A DNA stretch of 64,000 bases from Pseudomonas sp. RSB 5.4 (GTDB lineage: Bacteria; Pseudomonadota; Gammaproteobacteria; Pseudomonadales; Pseudomonadaceae), in NCBI RefSeq assembly GCF_037126175.1, contig NZ_CP146986.1:5518501-5582500 (forward strand), given 5' to 3'. The notes below the pieces were generated by a model. It searched no databases. It was given only the letters and a program-made list of their open reading frames with translations, and was not told the DNA's origin. Positions 1-8,777 of the stretch are shown here, one piece after another. Position 1 is the stretch's first letter, and each line of letters opens with the position of its first letter. Position numbers and translations under genes: made by a program.

Positions 1-1
1 A

Positions 2-256
2 AAATACATTCTGGACGTGCCGGATCTGAAAGAAGAGATCAAGGACCTGAGTCCTGATGATCAGAAAGACCAGATCCAGTGGGCATTCGAAGACGAAGCC
101 GAAGCTCAGGGTTTGCAGCCGTGGGAGTTGACGCTCAAGTACACCAGCACCCCTGAAGAGTTCGAGGCCAAGCGTCTGGAGCTGCACAAGGAGGCGGCCG
201 AAGTGTTGGGCGTCGAGTGGGACGAGTACTGCGAGATGAACAATCTGGTGGTCTGA
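2..256 (+). CDS. DUF6388-like small acidic protein, 5' end outside window
   Basis: The reading frame is open from the first bases of the window, so the gene is truncated at its 5' end. A GTG at 17 could be a start, but no ribosome site is visible and upstream codons (KYILD) run into it. The visible 84 residues are acidic and end in a tryptophan/tyrosine/cysteine motif (LGVEWDEYCEMN). That ending resembles the DUF6388 family of small pseudomonad proteins, as I recall it. Function is unknown. A strong hairpin follows the stop. Confidence 0.6.
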   Translation, partial: KYILDVPDLKEEIKDLSPDDQKDQIQWAFEDEAEAQGLQPWELTLKYTSTPEEFEAKRLELHKEAAEVLGVEWDEYCEMNNLVV

Positions 257-261
257 AACAA

Positions 262-294
262 AAACGCCAGCCTCAACCGGGCTGGCGTTTTTTA
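262..294. terminator. Bidirectional rho-independent terminator
   Basis: The inverted repeat AACGCCAGCC / GGCTGGCGTT has a short loop, with A-rich sequence on the left and a T-run on the right. It can therefore serve both the small plus-strand gene ending at 256 and nadC ending at 308 on the minus strand. Confidence 0.85.
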
Positions 295-307
295 TTGCGC
301 GACGGCC

Positions 308-1156
308 TCAGAGGCTCAGACGCATCGACAGATCCACCGCCTTCACATCCTTGGTCATCGCCCCGATCGAGATGTAATCCACGCCGGTTTCAGCGATCGG
401 CAGCAGCGTGCTTTCGTTGATGCCGCCGCTGGCTTCCAGTTTGGCCTTGCCGCCGTTCAGGCGTACGGCTTCGCGCATGTCGTCCAGGCTCAACTCGTCG
501 AGCATGACGATATCGGCGCCGGCTGCCAGCGCTTCCTTCAGTTCCTCCAGGCTCTCCACTTCGATTTCCACAGGTTTGCCCGGCGCGATCTTGTGCGCGG
601 CGGCGATGGCCTGCGCGATGCCACCGCTGGCGGCGATGTGGTTTTCCTTGATCAGGAACGCGTCGTAGAGGCCGATGCGGTGGTTGTGGCAACCGCCGCA
701 GGTCACGGCGTATTTCTGCGCCAGACGCAGGCCTGGCAGGGTCTTGCGGGTATCCAGCAGCTTGACCTGAGTCTGCGCCACGAAGTCCGCCAGGTACTGC
801 GCACGCGTTGCCACGCCGGACAGCAGTTGCAGGAAGTTCAGCGCACTGCGCTCACCCGTCAGCAACGAGCGGGCCGGGCCTTCCAGATGAAACAGCGGCT
901 GATTGGGTTTGACCCGTTCGCCGTCCCGCACCTGCCAGTGCACCGCGACCCGCGGATCGAGCTGGCGAAACACCGTGTCGACCCACGCCGTACCGCAGAT
1001 AACTGCTTCGTCGCGAGTGATTATGGTGGCTTTGGCCAGGCGTTCGGCCGGGATCAGTTGCGCGGTGATGTCGCCGCTGCCGACATCTTCGAGCAACGCA
1101 CGGCGCACGTTGGCTTCGATTTCGGCGGTCAAATCGGCGAGACGTAGATTCGGCAT
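308..1156 (-). CDS. nadC: Nicotinate-nucleotide pyrophosphorylase (quinolinate phosphoribosyltransferase)
   Basis: NadC converts quinolinate and PRPP to nicotinate mononucleotide, CO2 and pyrophosphate in de novo NAD synthesis. The 282-residue product has the family hallmarks: EDVGSGDIT near the N-terminus, the RKTLPGLR loop, [13 protein letters not shown], the lysine in LIKENH and the C-terminal ASGGI and SIGA phosphate-binding loops. I chose the ATG at 1156 because GGAG lies about 8 bases upstream and the protein then starts MPNLRLAD. An upstream in-frame GTG at 1168 would add four residues. In PAO1 nadC also neighbours the DUF1631 and ampD genes. Confidence 0.96.
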   Translation of the reverse strand: MPNLRLADLTAEIEANVRRALLEDVGSGDITAQLIPAERLAKATIITRDEAVICGTAWVDTVFRQLDPRVAVHWQVRDGERVKPNQPLFHLEGPARSLLTGERSALNFLQLLSGVATRAQYLADFVAQTQVKLLDTRKTLPGLRLAQKYAVTCGGCHNHRIGLYDAFLIKENHIAASGGIAQAIAAAHKIAPGKPVEIEVESLEELKEALAAGADIVMLDELSLDDMREAVRLNGGKAKLEASGGINESTLLPIAETGVDYISIGAMTKDVKAVDLSMRLSL

Positions 1157-1449
1157 AACGGGCTCCACAGACTAAGTGCGCCGATTATAGGGGCATGGCG
1201 AGAGCCAACCCAAGGCGAGAACTCGCGTGCCTGACTGCATCTGGTCGATTTTCTTTGAGCAAAGCCCGATTTTCGTGGTCACTGAAAGGTGTTGCAGGCA
1301 TAGGGGAAACCCTGACGGCTATAGCGCCGGGGACAAGTTTTGCAAGATAATCCGCCTTGCATTTGACGTCATAGCTTTGACGTGCAACTCGCTCCCACCG
1401 GGCATTGTGTTTTGACTGACCAGTGGAATCACCGTTTCAGGAGGCTTGG

Positions 1450-3636
1450 ATGCGCAACGACGGGAATGTAGTGCCTTTGCACAAGGCTGCTACCGATCAG
1501 GCGAATCATTCGCCGCTCGCCCGCCTGCCTGTGATTCTGCTTCAGGTCCGCGACAAAGCGGCCCAGCAACTGCGCCATGGTTTGCAGGAGTTGTTCGATA
1601 ACGCCGACGACACTCTGTTCGAGATGGCCGACCGGGCGCGCAACGATGTCGAACAGAACATCTTTTTCGAAGCCATGCGCGACCTGCGCCTCAAGCGCAA
1701 AAACATCGAGCGCGGTTTTCTCGAGCAATTCTTCGAAGCCTTTGTCGCGCTGATTCAATACGACGCCGCACCACCCACATTGCCCGGCACGCTGATGTTC
1801 GAGGATTCGGCACCGCGTACCGATGACATGGAGCGCAGTGTGGCGGTCGAGACCATGGTCGGCCGCGTGCTCAAGCGTGACGGCTTTGCCCTCGATCAAC
1901 TGACCGCGCGGCTCAACGCGTTGCTGGGCAAGGATTTCGACAACCAGCACAACCCGCTCGGCCCGGCGATGCTCTGCGAGTTTTTCCTGCAGGCCGGACG
2001 TAACCTGGGCGTGGAGATCAAGGTCAAACTGATCCTGCTCAAGCTGTTCGAACGCTACGTGCTGGCCGATACCGAGCAGTTGTACGCCGAAGCCAATCAA
2101 TTGCTGATTGCCACCGGCGTCTTGCCTGAGTTGAAGCCAGCACCGGCGCGGCGCGCAATCGAGCGCGCGACGGCCAGTATCAACAATGAAGAAAGTGCCG
2201 AACCCGAGCCCGCCGACGAAGGCGTGCAGGAAGTCTTTGCGGCGTTGCAGGAGTTACTTTTACATGTGCGCGGCAGCGTCGCGCCGACCCTGGAGCCGAG
2301 TGCAGCTGCGCAACCGATTACCACCCGCGATCTGCTGCGCCTGCTTTCGCACTTGCAGCAATACGTCCCGGCGCTGGCGGCGCAAGACGATTTCGATCTG
2401 CGCAATCAGCTTGAACAGTTGCTGACGCGGGTAAGTGTCAGGAGCGGTAAATCGCGCATCGTCGACGGCGCCGATGAAGACGTGATCAACCTGATCGCCA
2501 TGGTCTTCGACTGCATCCTTGAAGACCGTAACCTGCCGGATTCGCTCAAGGCGCTGATCGCGCGTTTGCAGATCCCGATGCTTAAGGTGGCGGTACTCGA
2601 CAAAAGTTTCTTCAGCCGCAGCAGTCATCCGGCGCGGCGGTTGCTCAACGAAATTGCCGATGCCGCCATGGGATGGGGTGACTGCAATGGCGAGGCCCGC
2701 GACAGCCTGTATCTGCGCATCGAACAAGTGGTGCAGCGCCTGCTGAGTGACTTCGGCGACGATCCGGCGATTTTCTCCGAGTTGCTCGCCGATTTCCTCG
2801 CCTTCACCAGCGATGAGCGGCGGCGCAGCGAGTTGCTGGAGCAGCGTTTGCGCGATGCCGAAGAGGGCCGGGCGAAAACCGAACTGGCCCGGCAACGGGT
2901 CGAGCAGGCGTTGAACCTGGCGCTGCTGGGTAAAGTCCTGCCGCCGTCGGTGGTGACGTTCGTGCGCGATGCCTGGAGCAAGGTGCTGCTGCTGACCTGT
3001 CTCAAGCATGGCGATCACTCGGCTGAGTGGCAGGCCGATGTGCAGACCATGGAGCAATTGATCTGGAGCGTGCAGCGTCACGACGAAGCGGACGCCGGTC
3101 TGCAATTGTTGGCGCTGGTGCCTGGTTTGCTCAAATCACTGCGTGATGGCCTGAGCAGCTCGGCGTTTGATCCGTTCGCCACCAGCGAATTTTTCAGCGA
3201 GCTGGAAGCGCTGCATGTGCGGGTGCTTGAACCTGCAACCGAGCAGCCGCTGGCGGATGCGCCGGCGCTGGTTGAGGTGTCGCAGCACATTACCCTGCGC
3301 AGCGCCGATGAGGGCGCGGTCGGCCTGAACGCCAGCGGCCTTGCGCATGACGACCCCGGGCTGCGTCAGGTGGAGCAACTGCGCCTGGGCAACTGGGTCG
3401 CGTTCCAGGAAGACGACGAGCATAGCCTGCGCTGCAAGCTGGCAGCGATCATCGAAGCCACCGGCAAATACGTGTTCGTCGACCGTACCGGGATGAAAGT
3501 GCTGGAGCGCAGCCGCGTCGACCTGGCCCTTGAGTTTCGCCGTGGCGCGGTGCGGGCGCTGGATGACACCTTGCTGTTCGATCGGGCGCTGGAATCGGTG
3601 CTCGGCAATCTGCGGCGACTCAATCGCGGCAAGTGA
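1450..3636 (+). CDS. DUF1631 family protein
   Basis: A 728-residue soluble protein matching the pseudomonad DUF1631 family (PA4523 position next to nadC and ampD). The start ATG at 1450 has a near-perfect AGGAGG ribosome site at 1439-1444, so the longer frame from 1423 is rejected. The sequence is mostly helical, with a charged coiled-coil-like stretch around residues 470-500 (LLEQRLRDAEEGRAKTE). The C-terminal ~80 residues (LRLGNWVAFQEDDE..., FVDRTGMKVLERS) look beta-rich and PilZ-like. That is suggestive of a nucleotide-signalling link, but I do not see the classical RxxxR plus D/NxSxxG pair. No signal peptide or membrane segment is seen. Function is unknown. Confidence 0.85.
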   Translation: MRNDGNVVPLHKAATDQANHSPLARLPVILLQVRDKAAQQLRHGLQELFDNADDTLFEMADRARNDVEQNIFFEAMRDLRLKRKNIERGFLEQFFEAFVALIQYDAAPPTLPGTLMFEDSAPRTDDMERSVAVETMVGRVLKRDGFALDQLTARLNALLGKDFDNQHNPLGPAMLCEFFLQAGRNLGVEIKVKLILLKLFERYVLADTEQLYAEANQLLIATGVLPELKPAPARRAIERATASINNEESAEPEPADEGVQEVFAALQELLLHVRGSVAPTLEPSAAAQPITTRDLLRLLSHLQQYVPALAAQDDFDLRNQLEQLLTRVSVRSGKSRIVDGADEDVINLIAMVFDCILEDRNLPDSLKALIARLQIPMLKVAVLDKSFFSRSSHPARRLLNEIADAAMGWGDCNGEARDSLYLRIEQVVQRLLSDFGDDPAIFSELLADFLAFTSDERRRSELLEQRLRDAEEGRAKTELARQRVEQALNLALLGKVLPPSVVTFVRDAWSKVLLLTCLKHGDHSAEWQADVQTMEQLIWSVQRHDEADAGLQLLALVPGLLKSLRDGLSSSAFDPFATSEFFSELEALHVRVLEPATEQPLADAPALVEVSQHITLRSADEGAVGLNASGLAHDDPGLRQVEQLRLGNWVAFQEDDEHSLRCKLAAIIEATGKYVFVDRTGMKVLERSRVDLALEFRRGAVRALDDTLLFDRALESVLGNLRRLNRGK

Positions 3637-3700
3637 TCGCGCGCCGGGGGCCGATCACGGCATACTGGGCGCCAACACAGTCGGCGTTGAAGGAATCGGT

Positions 3701-4261
3701 ATGCAGTTGGATCCCGCTAGCGGGTGGTGTCACGGGGTGCAGGTCTGCCCATCGCCCAACTTCAATGAACGCCCTGCGGGCGAAATCTCTCTGTTGGTCA
3801 TTCACAACATCAGCCTGCCGCCAGCGCAGTTCGCCACCGGCAAGGTGCAGGAATTTTTCCAGAATCGTCTGGATGTCACCGAGCATCCCTATTTTGCAGG
3901 GATTGCTGACCTGCGCGTCTCGGCGCATTTTCTGATTGAACGTGACGGCACCGTCACCCAGTTTGTCTCCTGTCTTGAACGGGCGTGGCATGCTGGCGTG
4001 TCGATGTTCGAAGGCCGTGAAACCTGTAACGATTTTTCCGTGGGCATCGAACTCGAAGGCACCGATGATCTGCCCTTTACCGACGCGCAGTATCAGGCGT
4101 TGATCACGCTGACGCGTCAGTTGCAAAGAGCATTTCCGGCTATCACCGGCGCCCGTATCTGCGGGCACAGCGACATCGCACCCGGGCGCAAGACCGATCC
4201 TGGCCCGGCATTCGACTGGGCGCGTTACCGCGCAGCCCTGGCACAAGAGGAAGGACAATGA
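3701..4261 (+). CDS. ampD: 1,6-anhydro-N-acetylmuramyl-L-alanine amidase AmpD
   Basis: Cytoplasmic zinc amidase that removes the stem peptide from 1,6-anhydro-muropeptides during peptidoglycan recycling. Its loss derepresses ampC in organisms with AmpR. The 186-residue product has the amidase_2 zinc ligands expected by comparison with Citrobacter AmpD: H35 (VIHNIS), H156 (CGHSDIA) and D166 (KTDPG), with E117 (GIELEG) and K164 in the active site. The ATG at 3701 gives the family length; the longer upstream frame runs into the preceding gene. The stop overlaps the ampE start by four bases (ATGA), so translation is probably coupled. Confidence 0.95.
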   Translation: MQLDPASGWCHGVQVCPSPNFNERPAGEISLLVIHNISLPPAQFATGKVQEFFQNRLDVTEHPYFAGIADLRVSAHFLIERDGTVTQFVSCLERAWHAGVSMFEGRETCNDFSVGIELEGTDDLPFTDAQYQALITLTRQLQRAFPAITGARICGHSDIAPGRKTDPGPAFDWARYRAALAQEEGQ

Positions 4262-5097
4262 GTTTTCTGGTGTTACTGCTGGCGGTCTGGATCGAGAAAT
4301 TCTCGGCCCTGCGCCATCGGGTTCAACGCGATGGCGGATGGATCCGCGAACTGCACAAACTCGAAGCCAGTGAGCGCCTGGCCAAGCGGCCATGGCTGGT
4401 GCTGACAATTCTGGTGTTGCTGCCGGTGGCGCTGCTCGCCTTGTTGCTGGTGGTGCTGGACCCCGTCGCTTACGGCTTGCTGGCGCTGCCGGTGCATTTG
4501 CTGGTGGTGATTTACGCGCTGGGGCGCGGTGATCTGCTCGGCGGTCTCGGGCCGTTTCGTGACGCCTGGCGTCGCGAAGACCTGCAAGCCGCCGCGCATG
4601 TGGCCAAGCGTGATCTGGATATCTGTGCCGACAGCGGTGAGCAATTGCTGGATCAGGTACAGGGCCATCTGTTGTGGCAGGCGTATCAAAGTTTCTTCGC
4701 GGTGATCTTCTGGTATTTCGTGCTAGGTCCGGTGGCGGCGCTGGCTTATCGCTTGCTCGCGTTGGCTGAAGAAAACAGCCAGAACCCGGCCCTCGCCGAA
4801 CGCGCCGGCCAGTTACGTCATGCCTTCGACTGGGTGCCGGTGCGCTTGCTCGCCGCCAGTTTTGCCCTGGTCGGCAACTTTGTTGCGGTCAGCCGGGTGA
4901 TGTTGCACGAACTGCTGAACTGGAACATCAGCGCCGCGCAACTGATCAACAAGGTCGGGCTCGCAGCCGGCGAGATCCCGCCGCCGGTGGTCGGGCCGGA
5001 AGGCATCAACACCCTCGATTGCCTGTGGGAACTGCTGCTGCGCGCGGCGGTGTTGTGGTATGCCGGGTTTGCCTTGTGGACAGTGTTGATTCACTGA
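4258..5097 (+). CDS. ampE: Inner-membrane regulatory protein AmpE
   Basis: AmpE is a multi-pass inner-membrane protein co-transcribed with ampD; its biochemical role is unsettled. The 279-residue product begins MSFLVLLLAVWIEKFS and has about four hydrophobic segments (roughly residues 1-12, 45-85, 140-165 and 260-279). A long cytoplasmic or periplasmic stretch lies between them, including the family-typical DAWRREDLQ region. It starts inside the ampD stop. A perfect hairpin follows the gene at 5116-5145. Confidence 0.92.
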   Translation: MSFLVLLLAVWIEKFSALRHRVQRDGGWIRELHKLEASERLAKRPWLVLTILVLLPVALLALLLVVLDPVAYGLLALPVHLLVVIYALGRGDLLGGLGPFRDAWRREDLQAAAHVAKRDLDICADSGEQLLDQVQGHLLWQAYQSFFAVIFWYFVLGPVAALAYRLLALAEENSQNPALAERAGQLRHAFDWVPVRLLAASFALVGNFVAVSRVMLHELLNWNISAAQLINKVGLAAGEIPPPVVGPEGINTLDCLWELLLRAAVLWYAGFALWTVLIH

Positions 5098-5115
5098 GCC
5101 CTCGGTGAAATTCAT

Positions 5116-5145
5116 TGTGGTGAGGGGATTCATCCCCTCACCACA
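5116..5145. repeat. Perfect 14-bp inverted repeat (REP-like hairpin)
   Basis: TGTGGTGAGGGGAT is followed after two bases by its exact reverse complement. The core GAGGGGATT/CATCCCCTC is the same as in the longer repeat at 7355-7460. It may also help end ampDE transcription, although no T-run follows. Confidence 0.8.
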
Positions 5146-5293
5146 GGGTTAGTTGCCCACTCAGGCAGTCGTTAACCTTAAGTTACAAAACCTCCCCCCG
5201 ATTTGAGCTATACAGAGACAGCGCCCGATAGTGGCTATCTGCTGTCGCCCCGCGCCTGCCAATAAAAACAAGAAAAGCCAAGGGAGACTTCCA

Positions 5294-7324
5294 GTGAAGA
5301 GCTTGCTCTATCCCGCCGTCTCGTTGATGAATCGCCTGAGCTTCGGCATGAAGTTCAGCCTGATCAGCGTGCTGTTCCTGGTGCCGATGCTGGTGACCAA
5401 TTTCTATCTGGTGCGCGATTCCTTTCGCGAATTCCAGGGCACCCGGGTCGAATTGCAGAGCCTCGACCTGCTGGGCAGTAGCCTGACCCTGCGCCGGGAT
5501 CTGGAAACCCTGAACAATCTGGTGCAGATCAACGTCACCCTCGGTCAGTCCGGCAAGGCCGACAATCTTGAGTCGCAGATCGGCAGCCTGGAGCAAACCG
5601 TGCTGGCGCGCCTGCAAGGTCTGCAGGCGATGACTGACGATCCTGAGCAGATCAAGGTGTTCGACGGCAAACGCGATGAAATGATCAGCGCGTTCAAGGC
5701 TCAACAGGCGGAAAACTCCCTGCAAAGCAAAAGCGCAATGATCGGCAAGCTGCTCGGCAACGCGCAGATTTTCAGCCAGATCATCGCCAGTCAGGCCGGT
5801 CTGAGCCGCGACAACCAGAGCGACATCCGCCAGCTCAGCGAGTTGCTCACCAACATCACCCCGGCCGTGACCCAGACGCTTGGCGAAGGCCGGGCCATCG
5901 GTTCGTATTCGTTGGGGCAGGGCTTTCTCAACAGTTCGTCGAGCGCCCGTTTCGACGAGTTGCTGGCGCAGATCGAAAAGCTCCAGGCCGAATACGCGCT
6001 GAAACTGGCCGATGCCCTCGACTCCAGCAAAGCCGCGCGCGCCAGCCTCAGCGCACCGGCCGACAGCAGCAAAACCTCGCTCAAGCAGGCCAGCGAGCTG
6101 TTTGAAGCGAAAGTCGTCGTGGCCGAAACCCTTGATACGCCGTGGCTGACGTTTTATGACCAAGTCACCGGGCTGATGAACCAGACCTACCAGCTCAACG
6201 AAGCAACCCTGAAATTCCTCGATACGCAATTGCAGCAACGCCTGGCGCAAAATCGCACGCACATGGTGTTGCAGGCGGTGGCGTTGTCGGTGGTGTTCGT
6301 GCTGATTTTCTATCTCTATGGCGGGTTCTACGCCTCGACCCGCACCACCCTCAAGCGCCTGGGCGCGATGATGGACAAGGTCGCGGCCGGTGACATGACG
6401 GTCAATTTCAAGGCCAACAGCCGTGATGAACTGGGCGAGTTGGGTGAGGTGTTCAACGGCACCGTGAGGAAGATCCATGACCTGATCGAGCGGGTCGGGC
6501 ACACCGTGGCAGAGGTCGAGCGTCAGGCCGGACAGGTGGAAAACGTGTCTGCGCAAAGCAATCAGGCGGTGGCCGGGCAGCGCACGCAGATCGAGCAAGT
6601 GGCGACCGCAATGAACCAGATGTCGGCGACCTCGCTGGAAGTTGCACGCAGCGCGGCGGCAGCGGTGAGCAGCGCGCACAGCGTCAACGACGAAACCGTC
6701 AGCGGTCGCACACTGGTAGCGTCGCAGCAGGGCAGCATTGCCGCGCTGGCCAGCGAGATCGATCAATCGGTGCTGGTGATCAACCAGTTAGCCAGCGACA
6801 GCCAGTCGATCAGTCGTGTCCTGGAAGTGATCAAGAGCATCGCCGAACAGACCAACCTGCTGGCACTCAACGCCGCCATCGAAGCGGCCCGCGCCGGAGA
6901 GCAGGGCCGTGGCTTCGCGGTGGTTGCGGACGAAGTGCGAACGTTGGCCAAACGCACCCAGCAATCGACCGAAGAAATCGAGCAGATGATCAGCAAGCTG
7001 CATGGCGGCGTGGGCGCTGCGGTGAAGGCCATGGGCGTTAGCCATCAGATGGCCAATGGCACGGTCGGGCAGTCGGAAAAGGTTCAGCAGGCGCTGGAAA
7101 ACATCCTCGGGGCGGTAGGCATGATCGTCGATCAGAACCAGCAGATCGCCGCCGCGGTGGAGCAACAGACTGCGGTGGCCCATGACATCGACCAGAACAT
7201 CGTCGAGATCAATCGCGCCGGTGAGCGCACGGCCCAGGGTGCGCACCAGACCGAAGACGCCAGCCGAGCACTGTCGGCGCAGGTGGTGGAACTCAAGCAA
7301 CTGATCAGCGCGTTCCGCGTCTGA
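5294..7324 (+). CDS. Methyl-accepting chemotaxis protein
   Basis: A 676-residue transmembrane chemoreceptor. The start is GTG at 5294 with AGGGAG seven bases upstream, which places a first membrane segment at about residues 19-40. A long helical sensing region of about 280 residues follows, then a second membrane segment at 324-347 and a HAMP domain (to about 400). The signalling domain has the highly conserved tip EQTNLLALNAAIEAARAGEQ near residue 518. The ligand is not predictable. It lies downstream of ampDE, as PA4520 does in PAO1. The longer ATG frame from 5231 has no ribosome site and would put a charged stretch before the first membrane helix. Confidence 0.93.
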   Translation: MKSLLYPAVSLMNRLSFGMKFSLISVLFLVPMLVTNFYLVRDSFREFQGTRVELQSLDLLGSSLTLRRDLETLNNLVQINVTLGQSGKADNLESQIGSLEQTVLARLQGLQAMTDDPEQIKVFDGKRDEMISAFKAQQAENSLQSKSAMIGKLLGNAQIFSQIIASQAGLSRDNQSDIRQLSELLTNITPAVTQTLGEGRAIGSYSLGQGFLNSSSSARFDELLAQIEKLQAEYALKLADALDSSKAARASLSAPADSSKTSLKQASELFEAKVVVAETLDTPWLTFYDQVTGLMNQTYQLNEATLKFLDTQLQQRLAQNRTHMVLQAVALSVVFVLIFYLYGGFYASTRTTLKRLGAMMDKVAAGDMTVNFKANSRDELGELGEVFNGTVRKIHDLIERVGHTVAEVERQAGQVENVSAQSNQAVAGQRTQIEQVATAMNQMSATSLEVARSAAAAVSSAHSVNDETVSGRTLVASQQGSIAALASEIDQSVLVINQLASDSQSISRVLEVIKSIAEQTNLLALNAAIEAARAGEQGRGFAVVADEVRTLAKRTQQSTEEIEQMISKLHGGVGAAVKAMGVSHQMANGTVGQSEKVQQALENILGAVGMIVDQNQQIAAAVEQQTAVAHDIDQNIVEINRAGERTAQGAHQTEDASRALSAQVVELKQLISAFRV

Positions 7325-7354
7325 ATCCGGCCGCGCCACCCCTTGTCAGAAACC

Positions 7355-7460
7355 TGTGGCGAGGGGATTTATCCCCGATGGGACGCGAAGCGTCCCCCCC
7401 ATGCTTGTAAGTGATCAGGGACCGCTGCGCAGTCCATCGGGGATGAATCCCCTCGCTACA
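7355..7460. repeat. REP doublet in inverted orientation (REPIN)
   Basis: TGTGGCGAGGGGATTTATCCCCGAT at 7355 is matched by ATCGGGGATGAATCCCCTCGCTACA ending at 7460, separated by a GC-rich spacer that itself contains short palindromes. It lies between the chemoreceptor gene and the zinc-ribbon membrane protein gene. Confidence 0.85.
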
Positions 7461-7607
7461 GGGCTGGAGCAGGGCAGATGTCAGAACATTTTGTAATGCA
7501 TTGATACTTACGCTTGTAAGCCAATTCCTGTTTTCTTTCGACGGCTGGCTTTTCGTCATTATTGAGCCAATATCCCTGATCAGTTAGTTGCGCTGAGGAG
7601 GCCGCGA

Positions 7608-7997
7608 ATGTCCGTTGTAACCCTGGGAGTTCAGGGCCGTTGTGCTCATTGCCAGACCACGCAGGTGCTTAAACCCTGGCAACTCAATGCCATCGCAATC
7701 AATGAACCGTTTACCTGCAATCACTGCCAGAAAACCCTGGAGCTACGCTGTCCAGTGCAGATCAAACGCTTCAAATCTCTCGACTCTCTCGGATTGCTGC
7801 GCTTCAGCGCGTCAGTCACGGTGTGCACCGCGCTGCTGGTGGCGTTGGTCATGGAATGGATCGGCCTGCTTGACGTGACGGAACAGTTGAATGCATCACT
7901 GATCGTGCTTTTTGTGTACTTCGCGCTGCTGCGTTTTGTTCATCATCGCCAGCACATGACCCTGATCCTCGAGGCGGCCAAGGCCCACGGCGACTGA
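7608..7997 (+). CDS. Hypothetical small membrane protein with zinc-ribbon-like N-terminus
   Basis: A 129-residue protein with two CxxC knuckles, CAHC (residues 12-15) and CNHC (about 37-40), spaced as in a zinc ribbon. They are followed by two hydrophobic segments at about 68-90 and 95-112 and a short charged tail. The ATG at 7608 has GAGGAGG upstream. I do not recognise a named family. Metal binding at the membrane is an inference from the cysteines. It ends directly against the tatD stop codon on the opposite strand. Confidence 0.75.
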   Translation: MSVVTLGVQGRCAHCQTTQVLKPWQLNAIAINEPFTCNHCQKTLELRCPVQIKRFKSLDSLGLLRFSASVTVCTALLVALVMEWIGLLDVTEQLNASLIVLFVYFALLRFVHHRQHMTLILEAAKAHGD

Positions 7998-8774
7998 TTA
8001 CCAGCCGAACACTTCGCAGCTGTTGGCGGTGCTGGCGGCAGCCAGTCGTTCTGAACTGATATTCATCAACTCGGCGAGCGCGGCACAGATCGCCGGCAAG
8101 TGCGCGGGGGTGTTGCGTACTCCGGGAAACATCGCCGGCGCCATGTCCGGGGAGTCGGTTTCCAGCACGATCGACTCCAGCGGCAGATCCGCCAATACCC
8201 GATGCATGCGCAACGCCTGCGGCCAGGTCGGCGCGCCGCCCAGACCCAGTTTGAAACCGAGTTTGATGTATTCCCGAGCTTCTTCACGGCTGCCGGCGAA
8301 GGCGTGGATGATCCCGGCGCGTTTGAGCTTGAAGCGTTTGAGCGTGGCGATCACCGCGGCGTGGCTGCGGCGCACGTGGATCAGCGCCGGCAGTTCGAAG
8401 TCCGCTGCCAGTTGCAGCTGCGCCTCGAACAGCGCCTGCTGACGTTCACGGTCGAGGGTTTCGATGAAGTAATCCAGACCGATCTCGCCCAACGCACACA
8501 GTTGTCGATGGCCGCGCAGCCGCGTCAGCCAGTCACCGAGCGTGCGTAAATCTTCGGGTTGATGCTGATCGAGATACACCGGATGCAGACCGAATGCCGC
8601 GTACAGGTCGGCATCGCTCTGCACCAGATCCCACACCCGGTGCCAGTTACCTTGATAAACCCCCAGCACCACCATCCGCCGCACCCCGAGGGCGCGGCTT
8701 TCGGCGAGCAACGCCGAGCGATCGGCGTCGAAGTCGGGGAAGTCGAGGTGGGTGTGGCTGTCGATCAGCTCCAC
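7998..8774 (-). CDS. TatD-family metal-dependent hydrolase
   Basis: A 258-residue amidohydrolase-fold protein of the TatD/YcfH/YjjV group of DNases and other phosphoesterases. It begins with the metal motif DSHTHLD and has GEIGLDY, IHVRRSH, IIHAFAGS and the late LETDSPDM motif, all typical of the family. The start codon is GTG at 8774. It lies three bases after the cra stop and is probably read from the cra transcript. The exact substrate, and which TatD paralogue it is, cannot be told from sequence alone. Confidence 0.9.
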   Translation of the reverse strand: MELIDSHTHLDFPDFDADRSALLAESRALGVRRMVVLGVYQGNWHRVWDLVQSDADLYAAFGLHPVYLDQHQPEDLRTLGDWLTRLRGHRQLCALGEIGLDYFIETLDRERQQALFEAQLQLAADFELPALIHVRRSHAAVIATLKRFKLKRAGIIHAFAGSREEAREYIKLGFKLGLGGAPTWPQALRMHRVLADLPLESIVLETDSPDMAPAMFPGVRNTPAHLPAICAALAELMNISSERLAAASTANSCEVFGW

Positions 8775-8777
8775 GGC

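Noticed and set aside
3530..3700. Longer N-terminus for AmpD
   Set aside because: It would overlap the DUF1631 gene by over 100 bases; ATG 3701 gives the conserved family length.
5183..6766. 527-codon open frame antisense to the chemoreceptor
   Set aside because: The plus strand has an unmistakable chemoreceptor; the antisense frame has no homology I recognise.
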